Assembly: GCF_000185385.1 (NCBI RefSeq)
Contig: NZ_GL622296.1
Coordinates: 1,403,949 to 1,467,948 of the forward strand
DNA length: 64,000 nucleotides
Direction: 5' to 3'
Source of the DNA: Lachnoanaerobaculum saburreum DSM 3986
GTDB lineage: Bacteria > Bacillota > Clostridia > Lachnospirales > Lachnospiraceae
The notes beneath the pieces were generated by a model, which saw only the letters and a program-made list of their open reading frames with translations, had not been told where the DNA came from and searched no databases. Position numbers and translations under genes: made by a program. Positions within the stretch are counted from its first letter, which is position 1. Each line of letters starts with the position of its first letter. Of the stretch, positions 43,559-53,111 are shown in pieces.

Positions 43559-46428
43559 TAAGGGATTTAAAAGATTTTTTTGGAGAATTTTTTGAAAAGA
43601 TAAAATCCTCCAGACTATTTATACTTGGTGTAATATATATAATTATGATATTTGTCCTTGGCTCAAAGCTTTTTACAATGCAGATGGTAAACGGTAAAGA
43701 GGCACAGGAGAAGTATGTGCAAAAGATAAAGAAAACAGTTACCACTACAGGTGCCAGAGGTAATATATATGATAGAAACGGCAATCTTTTGGCGTATAAT
43801 AAATTGTCATATACAGTTACCATAACGGATGTCGGCTACTACAAAAAGCCGAATGACAAAAACAATATGTACTATCGTCTGGTACAGATTCTAAGAAAAC
43901 ATGATCAGAAGATAGGCGGAGATTTTTTGGTGGAGGTTGATGACAACGGAGAGTTTTATTATACAACCAAGTCGGATTCTGCCAGACTGAGATTTATTGC
44001 GGATATGTATGGATTAAAGTCAACCGATGAGTTGGATGATAAGGCGGGGAAGTATCCTTCAAATATCACGGCACAGGAGATGGTTGACAAAAAAGCAAAG
44101 ACATATGGACTTGATAAGATGAAGGATGAAGCCGGTAATCTTATGCAGTTGACAAATCAAGATAAGCTTGACCTTATAAATGTCAGATATGAAATGGGTA
44201 AGAAACTTTATAGAAGATTTGAACCGACTGTAATAGCAAGTAATGTCACAGAAGAAACTAAGGTAGATATCATGGAAAATGCCGCATCACTGATTGGAGT
44301 AGATGTGGAAAATGATACTTACAGAGTCTACAATGATGCCGTATATTTTTCAGATATTATAGGATACACCGGGAAGATGCCGGATGATAAACTTGATGAG
44401 TTGTTAAAAGAAAGACCGGATTATACACTTAATGATATAGTCGGTCGAACCGGTATAGAAGAGAGCCTGGACAGTACCTTGCAAGGTTCCAAGGGTTCCA
44501 AGACTATGATAGTGGACAATGTAGGTCGTATTATGCAGACGATAAGTGAAGTCGAATCTTCAGCAGGTAATGATGTATATCTTACTATCGATAAGAATTT
44601 GCAGATAGCGACATATCGTCTGATAGAGCAGCAACTTGCAGGAATACTTTCAAGTAAGATTGTAAATGAGGACAATCCAAACGGTGAGGGAACGGACTCA
44701 ACACGAAGACGTATACCTGTAAAAGATGCGTATTATCAGCTTATCGGCAATAATGTACTGGATATAACGAGATTTTCAAAGGAAGGTGCTTCCGCTATAG
44801 AGCAAGGTCTTAATGCAAAACTTAATGCTCAAAAAGAAAATGTCATAGTATCAATAAACAATGAGTTGACATCAGGTGCACCTACCGTGATGAATGCTCT
44901 GCCTGAGGATACAAAGGAATATATGAATTATATTCATACGGCACTTTCTAAAAAGAATATTATAAAGAATGACAATATAGATACTAAGTCCGAGGTTTAT
45001 CAGGCGTGGAAGAATGAGACAACCACTCTGAGAGATTATCTTTTTATCGGAATATCAAGCGGATATATTGAGACATCCATATTCTCAGATGATACAACTT
45101 ATTCAAGTGCGGAAGAGATATACAGTAAACTTGTAGAGTATATTGTAAATATGTTAAAGGATGATCCGGAGTTTGATAAACTGCTTTACAAGTATTTGAT
45201 CAAAAATAATGTTGTAACAGGTAGGGAGCTTTGCCTTGCACTGTTTGATCAGGGAATCCTTAATATGGATGAAAATGCATATAATCTGTTGATGACAGGG
45301 AATGAAGGCTTTGCCTTTAGTTTTTTTGTTGACAAGATATCAAGGATAGAGATAACACCGGCACAGCTGGCACTTGACCCATGTTCGGCAGGGGCAGTGG
45401 TCACAGATGTCAACACCGGAGAGGTGAGAGCGCTTGTTTCATATCCCGGTTATGATAACAACAGACTTGCAAACTCAATGGATGTGGCATACTTTAATAA
45501 ATTACTTGTAGATGAGAGTTTGCCGTTATATAATAATGCAACTCAGACCAAGAAGGCTCCGGGTTCCACCTTTAAGCCTATTACAGCTATAGCCGGTCTT
45601 GAAGAGCATGTTATAACACCTAATGATACGATAGTATGTACCGGTATATATGATACTATCAATCCTGCAATAAAATGCTGGGTATACCCGGGAAGTCATG
45701 GAAGTGAAAACGTGGTAAAGGCTATACAGGATTCATGTAATGTTTATTTTGCAGAGACGGGACATAGACTTTCTACAGATGAAAACGGAGTATATTCTTC
45801 AGAACTTGGTATAGAAAGGCTTAGAAAGTATGCTTCAATGTTTGGACTTGACCGCAAGTCAGGTATTGAGATAGAGGAAAATGAACCGCAGATTTCAGAT
45901 ATCAACCCTGAGCAGTCATCACTTGGACAGGGTAATCACTCATTTGCCAATATACAACTTGCAAGGTATGTTTCAACTATCGCAAATCAAGGTACAGTGT
46001 TTGAACTGAGCCTTTTGGACAAGGTATGTGACCAGTATGGAAATGTAGTAAAGGATTACACTCCGGAGTCAAAGGCTCATGTAGATATAAGTCCTGATAC
46101 ATGGGCAAATGTAAAGGCCGGTATGAACAGGGTTATAAAAGAAGGATCCGCCAGAAGGGTATTTACAGATCTGAATATAAATATTGCAGGAAAGACAGGT
46201 ACTGCACAGGAGTCAAAAACAAGAGCCAACCATGCATTCTTCATTTCCTTTGCACCTTTTGAAAGTCCGGAGATAGCGGTTACCGTAAATATACCTTACG
46301 GATATTCATCTACAAATGCGGCAGTTATCGCAAAGAATATTTACAAATACTATTATAATCAAATTAGTTTAGACTATATTTTGAATAATAGTGCACTTGA
46401 TGTAAGTGAGGTCAGAATTGGCGACTGA
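43555..46428 (+). CDS. Penicillin-binding protein 2, elongasome transpeptidase
   Basis: The 957-residue protein starts with GTG behind AGAGGG. It has one N-terminal membrane segment, a dimerisation domain (GARGNIYDRNG, VGRTGIEESLD), and a transpeptidase domain with Ser near residue 670 in GSTFKP, SCN and KTGT near 880. It cross-links new peptidoglycan during side-wall growth with RodA. About 250 extra residues, mostly helical, are inserted between LTIDKNLQ and the SAGAVVTDVNTGEV strand (residues ~360-607), making it much longer than the usual 600-700. Confidence 0.93.
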   Translation: MIRDLKDFFGEFFEKIKSSRLFILGVIYIIMIFVLGSKLFTMQMVNGKEAQEKYVQKIKKTVTTTGARGNIYDRNGNLLAYNKLSYTVTITDVGYYKKPNDKNNMYYRLVQILRKHDQKIGGDFLVEVDDNGEFYYTTKSDSARLRFIADMYGLKSTDELDDKAGKYPSNITAQEMVDKKAKTYGLDKMKDEAGNLMQLTNQDKLDLINVRYEMGKKLYRRFEPTVIASNVTEETKVDIMENAASLIGVDVENDTYRVYNDAVYFSDIIGYTGKMPDDKLDELLKERPDYTLNDIVGRTGIEESLDSTLQGSKGSKTMIVDNVGRIMQTISEVESSAGNDVYLTIDKNLQIATYRLIEQQLAGILSSKIVNEDNPNGEGTDSTRRRIPVKDAYYQLIGNNVLDITRFSKEGASAIEQGLNAKLNAQKENVIVSINNELTSGAPTVMNALPEDTKEYMNYIHTALSKKNIIKNDNIDTKSEVYQAWKNETTTLRDYLFIGISSGYIETSIFSDDTTYSSAEEIYSKLVEYIVNMLKDDPEFDKLLYKYLIKNNVVTGRELCLALFDQGILNMDENAYNLLMTGNEGFAFSFFVDKISRIEITPAQLALDPCSAGAVVTDVNTGEVRALVSYPGYDNNRLANSMDVAYFNKLLVDESLPLYNNATQTKKAPGSTFKPITAIAGLEEHVITPNDTIVCTGIYDTINPAIKCWVYPGSHGSENVVKAIQDSCNVYFAETGHRLSTDENGVYSSELGIERLRKYASMFGLDRKSGIEIEENEPQISDINPEQSSLGQGNHSFANIQLARYVSTIANQGTVFELSLLDKVCDQYGNVVKDYTPESKAHVDISPDTWANVKAGMNRVIKEGSARRVFTDLNINIAGKTGTAQESKTRANHAFFISFAPFESPEIAVTVNIPYGYSSTNAAVIAKNIYKYYYNQISLDYILNNSALDVSEVRIGD

Positions 46429-46506
46429 TTTCTGTAGAGGAAAGAACAATTTTCAAAAAACACTGGATTTTTTTACTAAATTCGTGTAGAATTTGGAGAG
46501 TAGAGA

Positions 46507-47628
46507 ATGTTAGACGCTTATAAACTTAGATATTATCCATTTAGACTATTATTTTATATTTTGGTACTGAATGTTATAGGAGTATTGGCTATTTATAGTG
46601 CTACAGGTGGAGACAAAAGTATGGTAGCTAAACAAATTTTCGGTATTGTACTTGGACTTGTGGTGGTGGTATTAATCTCCTTTATACATTATAGAAGTAT
46701 AACGGATCTGATGTGGATTATATATGGAATATGTATTGTCTTATTGCTTTCGGTATTACTGTTCGGTTATTCACCGGAGGGTGCCGGAGCTGTAAGATGG
46801 ATTAAAGTACCGGTGATTGGACAGTCGCAGCCTTCTGAGATTGTCAAAATAGGCATGATTGTATGTGTTTCCGCTTTTTTGGGCAAGCATCAAGAAGACG
46901 TTGACAGAATTTCTTTCTTACTTGTATTTGCAGTGATTGCCGCCATACCATGTATTTTAATACTTAAGGAACCTGACTTATCAACTACTGTAGTGGTATT
47001 TATTATGGTACTCAGTATGTTATTTATATCAGGTATCAGCTACAAATGGGTTCTTGGCAGTCTTGCATTTGTTATACCGTCAGCAGCATTATTCATATTT
47101 TTGCTGCTCAGTAATTCGGTACCTTTCTTAAGAGGGTATCAGGCAAACAGAATACTTGGATGGATATATCCGAATAAGTATGCAGACATAAATGTACAGC
47201 AAGACAACTCTATTATGGCTATTTCATCAGGTCAGTTGATGGGAAAGGGACTAAATAACAATACTTTTGCTTCAGTAAAAAACGGCAACTTTGTGTCTCA
47301 GGATCAGACAGACTTTATATTTGCCATTATTGGAGAAGAACTTGGATTTGTGGGCAGTATGGTGGTAGTAGTGCTTTTTGCACTTATAGTTATTGAATGT
47401 TTTCGCCTTGCCTCTAAGGCTAAAGATTTAGAGGGAAAGTTGATTTGTGTAGGCTTTGCGGCTTTAGTAGGTTTTCAAAGCTTCACAAATATATCAGTTG
47501 CAACAGGACTGTTTCCTAACACGGGATTGCCGCTTCCTTTTATCAGCTATGGGGTGAGTTCGCTTTTAAGCTTATATCTGGGTGTAGGTTTGGTTGCAAG
47601 TGTGGCTGTAAGACAGGGTAAGAACTAG
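46507..47628 (+). CDS. rodA: Peptidoglycan glycosyltransferase RodA (SEDS family)
   Basis: The 373-residue protein has ten membrane segments and SEDS-family marks: QPSEIVK (part of SQPSEIVKIGM), the GYQ.NRI stretch and the C-terminal GLPLPFISYG. It polymerises lipid II into glycan strands together with PBP2. The 78-base gap before it is where minC/minD/minE often stand in related genomes; they are not present. GAGAGTAGAG upstream of the ATG is a modest ribosome site. Confidence 0.94.
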   Translation: MLDAYKLRYYPFRLLFYILVLNVIGVLAIYSATGGDKSMVAKQIFGIVLGLVVVVLISFIHYRSITDLMWIIYGICIVLLLSVLLFGYSPEGAGAVRWIKVPVIGQSQPSEIVKIGMIVCVSAFLGKHQEDVDRISFLLVFAVIAAIPCILILKEPDLSTTVVVFIMVLSMLFISGISYKWVLGSLAFVIPSAALFIFLLLSNSVPFLRGYQANRILGWIYPNKYADINVQQDNSIMAISSGQLMGKGLNNNTFASVKNGNFVSQDQTDFIFAIIGEELGFVGSMVVVVLFALIVIECFRLASKAKDLEGKLICVGFAALVGFQSFTNISVATGLFPNTGLPLPFISYGVSSLLSLYLGVGLVASVAVRQGKN

Positions 47629-47644
47629 AAATTTGGAGGTAAAG

Positions 47645-48040
47645 ATGAATATAGGTTTGATCGCACATGATGCTAAAAAGAAGCTCATGCAGAATTTTTG
47701 TATCGCATACAGGGGTATTTTATCAAAACACAATTTGTCGGCAACAGGAACAACAGGAAGATTGGTAGAAGAGGTTACCAACTTAAATATACATAGATTT
47801 TTGGCAGGTCATTTAGGTGGAGAGCAGCAACTTGGTGCTCAAATAGAGAATAATGATATAGATTTGGTTATTTTTTTAAGGGATCCGCTTACAAGAAAAA
47901 ATCATGAGCCTGATGCCGATAAGGTTATGAGACTTTGTGATATGCACAATATACCGCTTGCAACCAATCTTGCAACTGCGGAACTTCTTATAATGGCACT
48001 TGACAGAGGCGACTTTGAGTTTAGAGAGGCTTACAGATAA
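47645..48040 (+). CDS. mgsA: Methylglyoxal synthase family protein
   Basis: The ATG at 47645 follows GGAGG, giving 131 residues. The fold landmarks are present: LIAHDAKK with the conserved Asp, ATGTTGRL for phosphate binding, FLRDPL and the NHEPD stretch with a His. In E. coli MgsA the catalytic base Asp71 lies in GGDQQVG; here the same place reads GGEQQLG, so Asp is replaced by Glu. The enzyme converts dihydroxyacetone phosphate to methylglyoxal. The position after rodA is conserved in Lachnospiraceae. Confidence 0.88.
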   Translation: MNIGLIAHDAKKKLMQNFCIAYRGILSKHNLSATGTTGRLVEEVTNLNIHRFLAGHLGGEQQLGAQIENNDIDLVIFLRDPLTRKNHEPDADKVMRLCDMHNIPLATNLATAELLIMALDRGDFEFREAYR

Positions 48041-48044
48041 TCTC

Positions 48045-49025
48045 ATGTCGGATTATATAAAAAGAGGGAAAAAACCGGTCGGCAGATTATATCTCCTTAT
48101 TCCTGTTATGATAGTGATTGCTCTGATTTTGGGCGGTACATATTACTGTCGGTTTATGATGACGGAATATGACTTTGCGACGAGACTGTCAAGTCTGGAT
48201 ATAGATATACAGATAGCGCCGATAGCTAAGAATCTGGCATTGCCAAGTGATGATGAGGTCAATGCAGATGATATATCTGCACAGGCTGCTATAATAGTAA
48301 AAGATGACGGCAGTCTCTTAGCTTCAAAGGCCGCTACAAAAAAAATGTATCCTGCCAGCACTACAAAGGTTATGACGGCACTTCTTGCATTAAAGTACAG
48401 CAATCTTTCAGATGAAGTAGTAGTGCCTGATGAGAGTGTGATAGATGAGGCAGGTGCCAGTCTTGCAGGTATACATCCCGGTGATAAGCTTACACTTGAT
48501 GAACTTTTATATGGACTTATGTTACCTTCAGGAAATGATGCCGCCAATGCAATCGCTGTACATATAGGCGGAAGCGTGGAAAGCTTTGTAAAAATGATGA
48601 ATGAAGAGGCTAAAAGGATAGGTGCTGTAGATACAAATTTTGTAAATGCAAACGGTCTTTCAGATGACAATCATTATACAACCGCATATGACCTGTATTT
48701 GATTTTAAATGAGGCTATGAAAGACTCCAGATTTGTAAATTATGCCGGAGCCGCTTCATACAGTGTAACATATACGGCTGCGGACGGAAGTCAGATTACA
48801 AAGAACTGGAAAAATGGAAATAAATATATAACAGGTCAGGAAGTGATTCCAAAAGGCGTGAGTGTAGAGGCGGGTAAGACCGGAACCACATTTGCGGCAG
48901 GAAGCTGTCTTGTACTTGCCGGTAAAAATGCTGATGGGAACAGATATATTTCAGTAGTTTTAAAGGCACAGAACAGAGCAGGTCTCTATGACAATATGTC
49001 TAAACTTCTTTTGAAAATTGATTAA
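48045..49025 (+). CDS. D-alanyl-D-alanine carboxypeptidase (peptidase S11)
   Basis: The ATG at 48045 gives 326 residues and lies five bases after the mgsA stop; it has no strong ribosome site and may be coupled. One N-terminal membrane segment (residues ~13-35) anchors it. The three penicillin-binding motifs are visible: STTK (in PASTTKVMTA), SGN (in PSGNDAAN) and KTGT. It removes the terminal D-Ala from peptidoglycan stems, limiting cross-linking. It lacks the extra C-terminal DacA domain of longer members. Confidence 0.9.
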   Translation: MSDYIKRGKKPVGRLYLLIPVMIVIALILGGTYYCRFMMTEYDFATRLSSLDIDIQIAPIAKNLALPSDDEVNADDISAQAAIIVKDDGSLLASKAATKKMYPASTTKVMTALLALKYSNLSDEVVVPDESVIDEAGASLAGIHPGDKLTLDELLYGLMLPSGNDAANAIAVHIGGSVESFVKMMNEEAKRIGAVDTNFVNANGLSDDNHYTTAYDLYLILNEAMKDSRFVNYAGAASYSVTYTAADGSQITKNWKNGNKYITGQEVIPKGVSVEAGKTGTTFAAGSCLVLAGKNADGNRYISVVLKAQNRAGLYDNMSKLLLKID

Positions 49026-49111
49026 TAGCATTGCACTATTCCTATTAATATTTTATAATATCATTATAATGATTTATACTTGATAACATTAATTTTAAGG
49101 AGGGCATTACC

Positions 49112-49531
49112 ATGGTTTCTATTATTGCAGGAGAAAAGGGTAAGGGGAAAACAAAAATTTTACTTGAAAAGGCTAATGAGGCTGTTTCAAAGGCAAACGG
49201 TTCGGTTATTTATCTTGATAAGAGTTCAAAACATATGTATGAACTGAACAACAGGATAAGACTTGTTAATGTCAGTGAATTTCCTATAATATCGGCAGAC
49301 GGATTTATAGGATTTCTATCAGGTCTCATTTCATCAGACCATGATATCGAGGCTGTATTTTTAGACAGTTTTTTAAAACTTGCGGTTCTTGAAGGAGTCG
49401 ATATCACTTCAACTATCGACCGTATAGAGACATTGGGTGAGAAGTATGGCATCACATTTGTTTTAAGCGTTTCAATGGATGCATCTGATTTGCCTGAAAA
49501 TGCAAAAAAGAATGTTACTGTAGCATTATAA
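49112..49531 (+). CDS. Small P-loop protein of unknown function
   Basis: The 139-residue protein has a P-loop, GEKGKGKT (7-14), and later AVFLDSFLK and FVLSVSMD strands that fit a small RecA/P-loop core with a possible Walker B Asp. AAGGAGG precedes the ATG. I recognise no specific family beyond Lachnospiraceae conserved hypothetical proteins. It lies between the carboxypeptidase and the division cluster and has its own terminator-like hairpin. Confidence 0.65.
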   Translation: MVSIIAGEKGKGKTKILLEKANEAVSKANGSVIYLDKSSKHMYELNNRIRLVNVSEFPIISADGFIGFLSGLISSDHDIEAVFLDSFLKLAVLEGVDITSTIDRIETLGEKYGITFVLSVSMDASDLPENAKKNVTVAL

Positions 49532-49594
49532 AGATGAAAATACCATATGATTTCAGACTTAGTATATACAGAGATTATTTGATTTAAATATATG

Positions 49595-49627
49595 ATGGCA
49601 GGTTTCATTTTAGAGCCTGTCATTTTA
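49595..49627 (+). terminator. Hairpin after the P-loop gene
   Basis: ATGGCAGG (49595-49602) and CCTGTCAT (49616-49623) form an eight-base stem with one wobble; TTTT follows. Confidence 0.6.
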
Positions 49628-49718
49628 AAATCAATTGAAAAATTCATCTTTGTGAAGTATAATGTGTAAGCTTGCGTTTGTGTAGGCATGAGTCTATTTG
49701 CATTTTAAGGAGAATAAA

Positions 49719-51110
49719 TTGGCTGAATCAAAAAAAATTATTCCCTATAAAAAGAGAAGAGATTTGAATGTGGGTATAATAATCTTTCTGGTAATTTCAT
49801 TATATATATTTGTCAATGTTGTGAGAGGTTATACAAAGAGGCAGGTAAGATATTATGAAATAGTGGAAGGAAGTATGTCGGAAGATAAAACTCACACAGG
49901 ACTTATACTTAGAGATGAAAGTGTTCAGGCAGCACCTTCAACAGGTTATATAAACACCTATATGAGGGACGGAAAGAGAGCATATGTGGGAGGCAGGGTA
50001 TATTCACTGGATGCAACAGGAGATTTGAAAAAATTGATTGAAGCATCTGCAGGTAAAGATGACAGTATATCGGACGCTAATGTCGGCGAGATAAAGAAAA
50101 AATTATCTAATTTTACAGCAAACTATTCCGATTCAAATTTTGAATATGTTTACAGTACGAAATATCTGTTGGATAATGCGGCCGGTGAGTATTCAAATAT
50201 TGTAAATATAGAAAATATTGATGCTATTTCAAATGAAAACGGCTTAAACTTAGATATAGTTACTTCACCCGGTTCAGGAGAAATATCATATGCAATAGAT
50301 GATATTGCAGAGAAGAAAGAAGAAGATTTGACTAAGGCTGATTTTGATTCTACCAATCATCCTGTAAACTATATAAAAAATGAACAATTAGTAGAAACCG
50401 ATACAAAAGTTTATAGAATTGTAAACAGTGAGGCTTGGAGCATATACTTTGAATTTGATAAAGGTGAAGAAGAGCTGTATGCGGAAAAGAAAGCACTGAC
50501 TGTAAAATTCAAATCAAACGGCTTGGAACTTACCGGAGACTATTCTGTTATAGATACAAAGGACGGTTATCGTTTGGGAAAGCTGACATTTGATAAGTAT
50601 ATGGTTCAATTTATTGCAAACAGATATGCCGACTTTGATATAGAGTCATCTTCTGTGAGCGGCTTGAAAATACCGGTTAAGTCTGTTATTGAAAAAGACT
50701 TTTTTACTATACCTATAGAGTTTATTTCAAAAGGAGGTGATGGAGTCAGTGACGGATTTTATAAATCTGTAGATAAAGACGGTGTCAGTTCTACCGTATT
50801 TGTGCCTGCCGATATAGTGAAGATAACCGATACAAACTGTTATATCAGTGCTGAAGGTAAGGATATAGTATCAGGAGATAAGCTGATAAAACCTGATTCA
50901 AATGAAACCTATGAGATTTCAAACAAGGAAAAACTGTTAGGAGTATATAATATAAACAAGGGGTATACTGTATTTAAAACTATTGATATATTGAGTTCAA
51001 ACAAAGAGTTCTATATAATAGATAAAGGAACGAAGTATGGCTTAAAGGTATACGATCATATTTTACTTAATCCTGAAAGTTTTAAAGAAGGGGATTTTAT
51101 TTATCAATAG
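49719..51110 (+). CDS. HlyD-like membrane-anchored protein of the division cluster
   Basis: The TTG at 49719, six bases after AAGGAG, is the likely start (463 residues); the longer frame to 49698 has no site. A basic N-terminus (KKRRDLN) precedes one membrane segment (~25-45), and the rest is outside. A barrel-sandwich/HlyD-like pattern (RDESVQAAPSTGYI near the start, VPADIVK and KGTKYGLKVYD near the end) suggests a periplasmic-adaptor-like fold, but there is no export ATPase nearby. In Lachnospiraceae this gene is regularly upstream of yggS-sepF, so a link to division is an inference. Confidence 0.65.
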   Translation: MAESKKIIPYKKRRDLNVGIIIFLVISLYIFVNVVRGYTKRQVRYYEIVEGSMSEDKTHTGLILRDESVQAAPSTGYINTYMRDGKRAYVGGRVYSLDATGDLKKLIEASAGKDDSISDANVGEIKKKLSNFTANYSDSNFEYVYSTKYLLDNAAGEYSNIVNIENIDAISNENGLNLDIVTSPGSGEISYAIDDIAEKKEEDLTKADFDSTNHPVNYIKNEQLVETDTKVYRIVNSEAWSIYFEFDKGEEELYAEKKALTVKFKSNGLELTGDYSVIDTKDGYRLGKLTFDKYMVQFIANRYADFDIESSSVSGLKIPVKSVIEKDFFTIPIEFISKGGDGVSDGFYKSVDKDGVSSTVFVPADIVKITDTNCYISAEGKDIVSGDKLIKPDSNETYEISNKEKLLGVYNINKGYTVFKTIDILSSNKEFYIIDKGTKYGLKVYDHILLNPESFKEGDFIYQ

Positions 51111-51118
51111 GAGAAAAG

Positions 51119-51799
51119 ATGGTTAAAGAAAACTTGGAAAATGTCGAAAGAAATATAAAGCTTGCCTGTGAGAAGAGTGGAAGAGATATAAATGATGTCA
51201 CACTTATTGCGGTGAGCAAGACAAAACCTAATGAACTTATTATGGAGGCTTATGAAGCCGGAATAAGAGATTTTGGAGAGAACAAGGTACAGGAACTTGT
51301 GAGAAAGTGTGAGGAACTGCCAAAGGATATCAGATGGCATATGATTGGTCACTTACAGACAAATAAAGTAAGACAGCTTTTGGGCAATACAGTTTTGATA
51401 CATTCAATTGACAGTATAAGATTGGCGGATACAATAGATACTGAAGCTATAAAAAAAGGTATACATGTGGACGGTCTGCTTGAAATCAATGTCGCAAAAG
51501 AAGCTTCAAAATATGGCTTTGTGGAAGAAGAATTGGAAGAAATTTTACCTCTGTTCGGCAGATATAAAAATTTGCACATCAAGGGACTTATGACAATAGC
51601 TCCTGATGTGGATGATGCGGAAAAAAACAGAAAAATTTTCAAGAAATTAAAAAAATTGTATGTTGACATAAATGAGAAAAACTATGATAATATAGAGGTA
51701 AAATTTTTGTCAATGGGAATGACCGGCGATTATACGGTGGCAGTTGAGGAAGGTGCCGGTTTTGTAAGAGTTGGTACAGGAATATTTGGAAAAAGATAA
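51119..51799 (+). CDS. YggS-family PLP homeostasis protein
   Basis: The 226-residue protein has the fold-type III PLP site with the cofactor lysine in AVSKTKP, FGENKVQEL, WHMIGHLQTNK and LSMGMTGDY. It keeps free PLP and amino-acid pools balanced and has no known catalytic reaction. AGGAG precedes the ATG. It stands immediately upstream of sepF, a conserved Gram-positive arrangement (ylmE-ylmF). Confidence 0.94.
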   Translation: MVKENLENVERNIKLACEKSGRDINDVTLIAVSKTKPNELIMEAYEAGIRDFGENKVQELVRKCEELPKDIRWHMIGHLQTNKVRQLLGNTVLIHSIDSIRLADTIDTEAIKKGIHVDGLLEINVAKEASKYGFVEEELEEILPLFGRYKNLHIKGLMTIAPDVDDAEKNRKIFKKLKKLYVDINEKNYDNIEVKFLSMGMTGDYTVAVEEGAGFVRVGTGIFGKR

Positions 51800-51815
51800 G
51801 ATTGGAGATCGTGTT

Positions 51816-52349
51816 ATGATGGATTTCATTGAAAAGATCAAGGGGTATTTGCGAGTTGACGGCAATGATGACGAATCAGGCTATGATGATGTAAATGATA
51901 CCGAAGATTACTATGATGATGACAACACAGAAATTAAAAACACAAGCAAAGTGGTAGAAGAGGAAGAAGAAGAGGAGCCTGCAAGACCCAGAGTTGCTTC
52001 AAGAAACACAAGGGTGAATAAGGTTATACCTATCAGAAAGGATCTGGAGGTTACTATGTTCAGACCTACTTCTGTTGAAGAGTCAAGACTTGTGGTTGAC
52101 AGTTTAAAAGAAGGTAAGGCTGTTGTGCTTAATCTTGATGATGTAAGAACGGCTATTGCACAGAGAATAGTTGACTTCATCTGTGGTGCGGCATATGATA
52201 TGGAAGGAAATCTTCAGAGCATATCAGACAGCATATTTATTGTTACACCTCCGAATATCGGTTTATCAGGTGAGTTTACAGATCTTTTAGGCGGATCAGG
52301 ACTGGGACAGAATAGTGCAGATGCTTCAGGATATGGTATGAGGTTATAG
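51816..52349 (+). CDS. sepF: Cell division protein SepF
   Basis: The ATG at 51816 (or 51819) follows TTGGAG, giving about 177 residues. The first helix MMDFIEKIKGYL is the membrane-binding amphipathic helix; an acidic linker follows; the C-terminal domain has RPTSVEESRLVVDSLKEG and FICGAAYDMEG (in parts). SepF anchors FtsZ to the membrane and arranges Z-rings, a role partly shared with FtsA. Confidence 0.93.
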   Translation: MMDFIEKIKGYLRVDGNDDESGYDDVNDTEDYYDDDNTEIKNTSKVVEEEEEEEPARPRVASRNTRVNKVIPIRKDLEVTMFRPTSVEESRLVVDSLKEGKAVVLNLDDVRTAIAQRIVDFICGAAYDMEGNLQSISDSIFIVTPPNIGLSGEFTDLLGGSGLGQNSADASGYGMRL

Positions 52350-52351
52350 TT

Positions 52352-53101
52352 TTGGAAAAAGAAGAACTGATTCTAAGAAATAAGTTTTTAGATTTAGCGA
52401 GAAACGCATATTTTAAGAACATTGTGACACATTCCACATTCTTAAATTTATATGAGCAGACAATATTCGAGATGATTCAAAATGAATTGCCGAACATAAA
52501 AAGTGTTATGTTTGGGGGTTATTCTGAAGCAGAAAGAAAAATTGTCTGCTTTTATTGTGACAAAAAGCCTGATTTTGATATGCTTGAATGTATAAGTATT
52601 GCTCCAAGCAATAAAAAATTTGCAGAGGAGCTGTCACATAGAGACTTTCTGGGAGCAATTATGAATCTCGGGATAGAAAGACATATGATTGGTGATATAT
52701 GTGTTGTGGATAATATTGCACATATTATCACATTTAAGAGTATGTCCGATACAATAATAAATGAGCTTGGTACGGTAAAACATACTAAGGTGGTGCTTAA
52801 TAAAGAGAGTATAGATTATTTAAAGACTGTAAACCGGTCAGAGTATAAGAAGATAAATATTCCTTCCGAGAGACTTGATTCTGTTATAGGTTCAATTTAC
52901 AATATTTCAAGAAGTAAGGTTAATATGTATATTGATGCAGGCAGAGTATTTATCAATTCAAAACAATGCCTTTCGCATTCAATGAAGGTAAAGAATGGAG
53001 ATATCATTACAGTTAGAGGACTTGGAAGAGCCAGATTTCTTTGCATAAGCTCAATGTCAAGAAAAGGCAGATTGTTTGCGGAGACGGAGGTTTTCAGATA
53101 A
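52352..53101 (+). CDS. YlmH-family S4 RNA-binding protein
   Basis: The start is a TTG at 52352, two bases after the sepF stop. The 249-residue protein has an N-terminal YlmH domain and a C-terminal S4 domain (RLDSVIG...SRSKVNMYIDAGRVFIN). Homologues bind RNA; one Bacillus member has been linked to rescue of stalled ribosomes. It is part of the sepF cluster. Confidence 0.9.
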   Translation: MEKEELILRNKFLDLARNAYFKNIVTHSTFLNLYEQTIFEMIQNELPNIKSVMFGGYSEAERKIVCFYCDKKPDFDMLECISIAPSNKKFAEELSHRDFLGAIMNLGIERHMIGDICVVDNIAHIITFKSMSDTIINELGTVKHTKVVLNKESIDYLKTVNRSEYKKINIPSERLDSVIGSIYNISRSKVNMYIDAGRVFINSKQCLSHSMKVKNGDIITVRGLGRARFLCISSMSRKGRLFAETEVFR

Positions 53102-53111
53102 AGGTATATAA

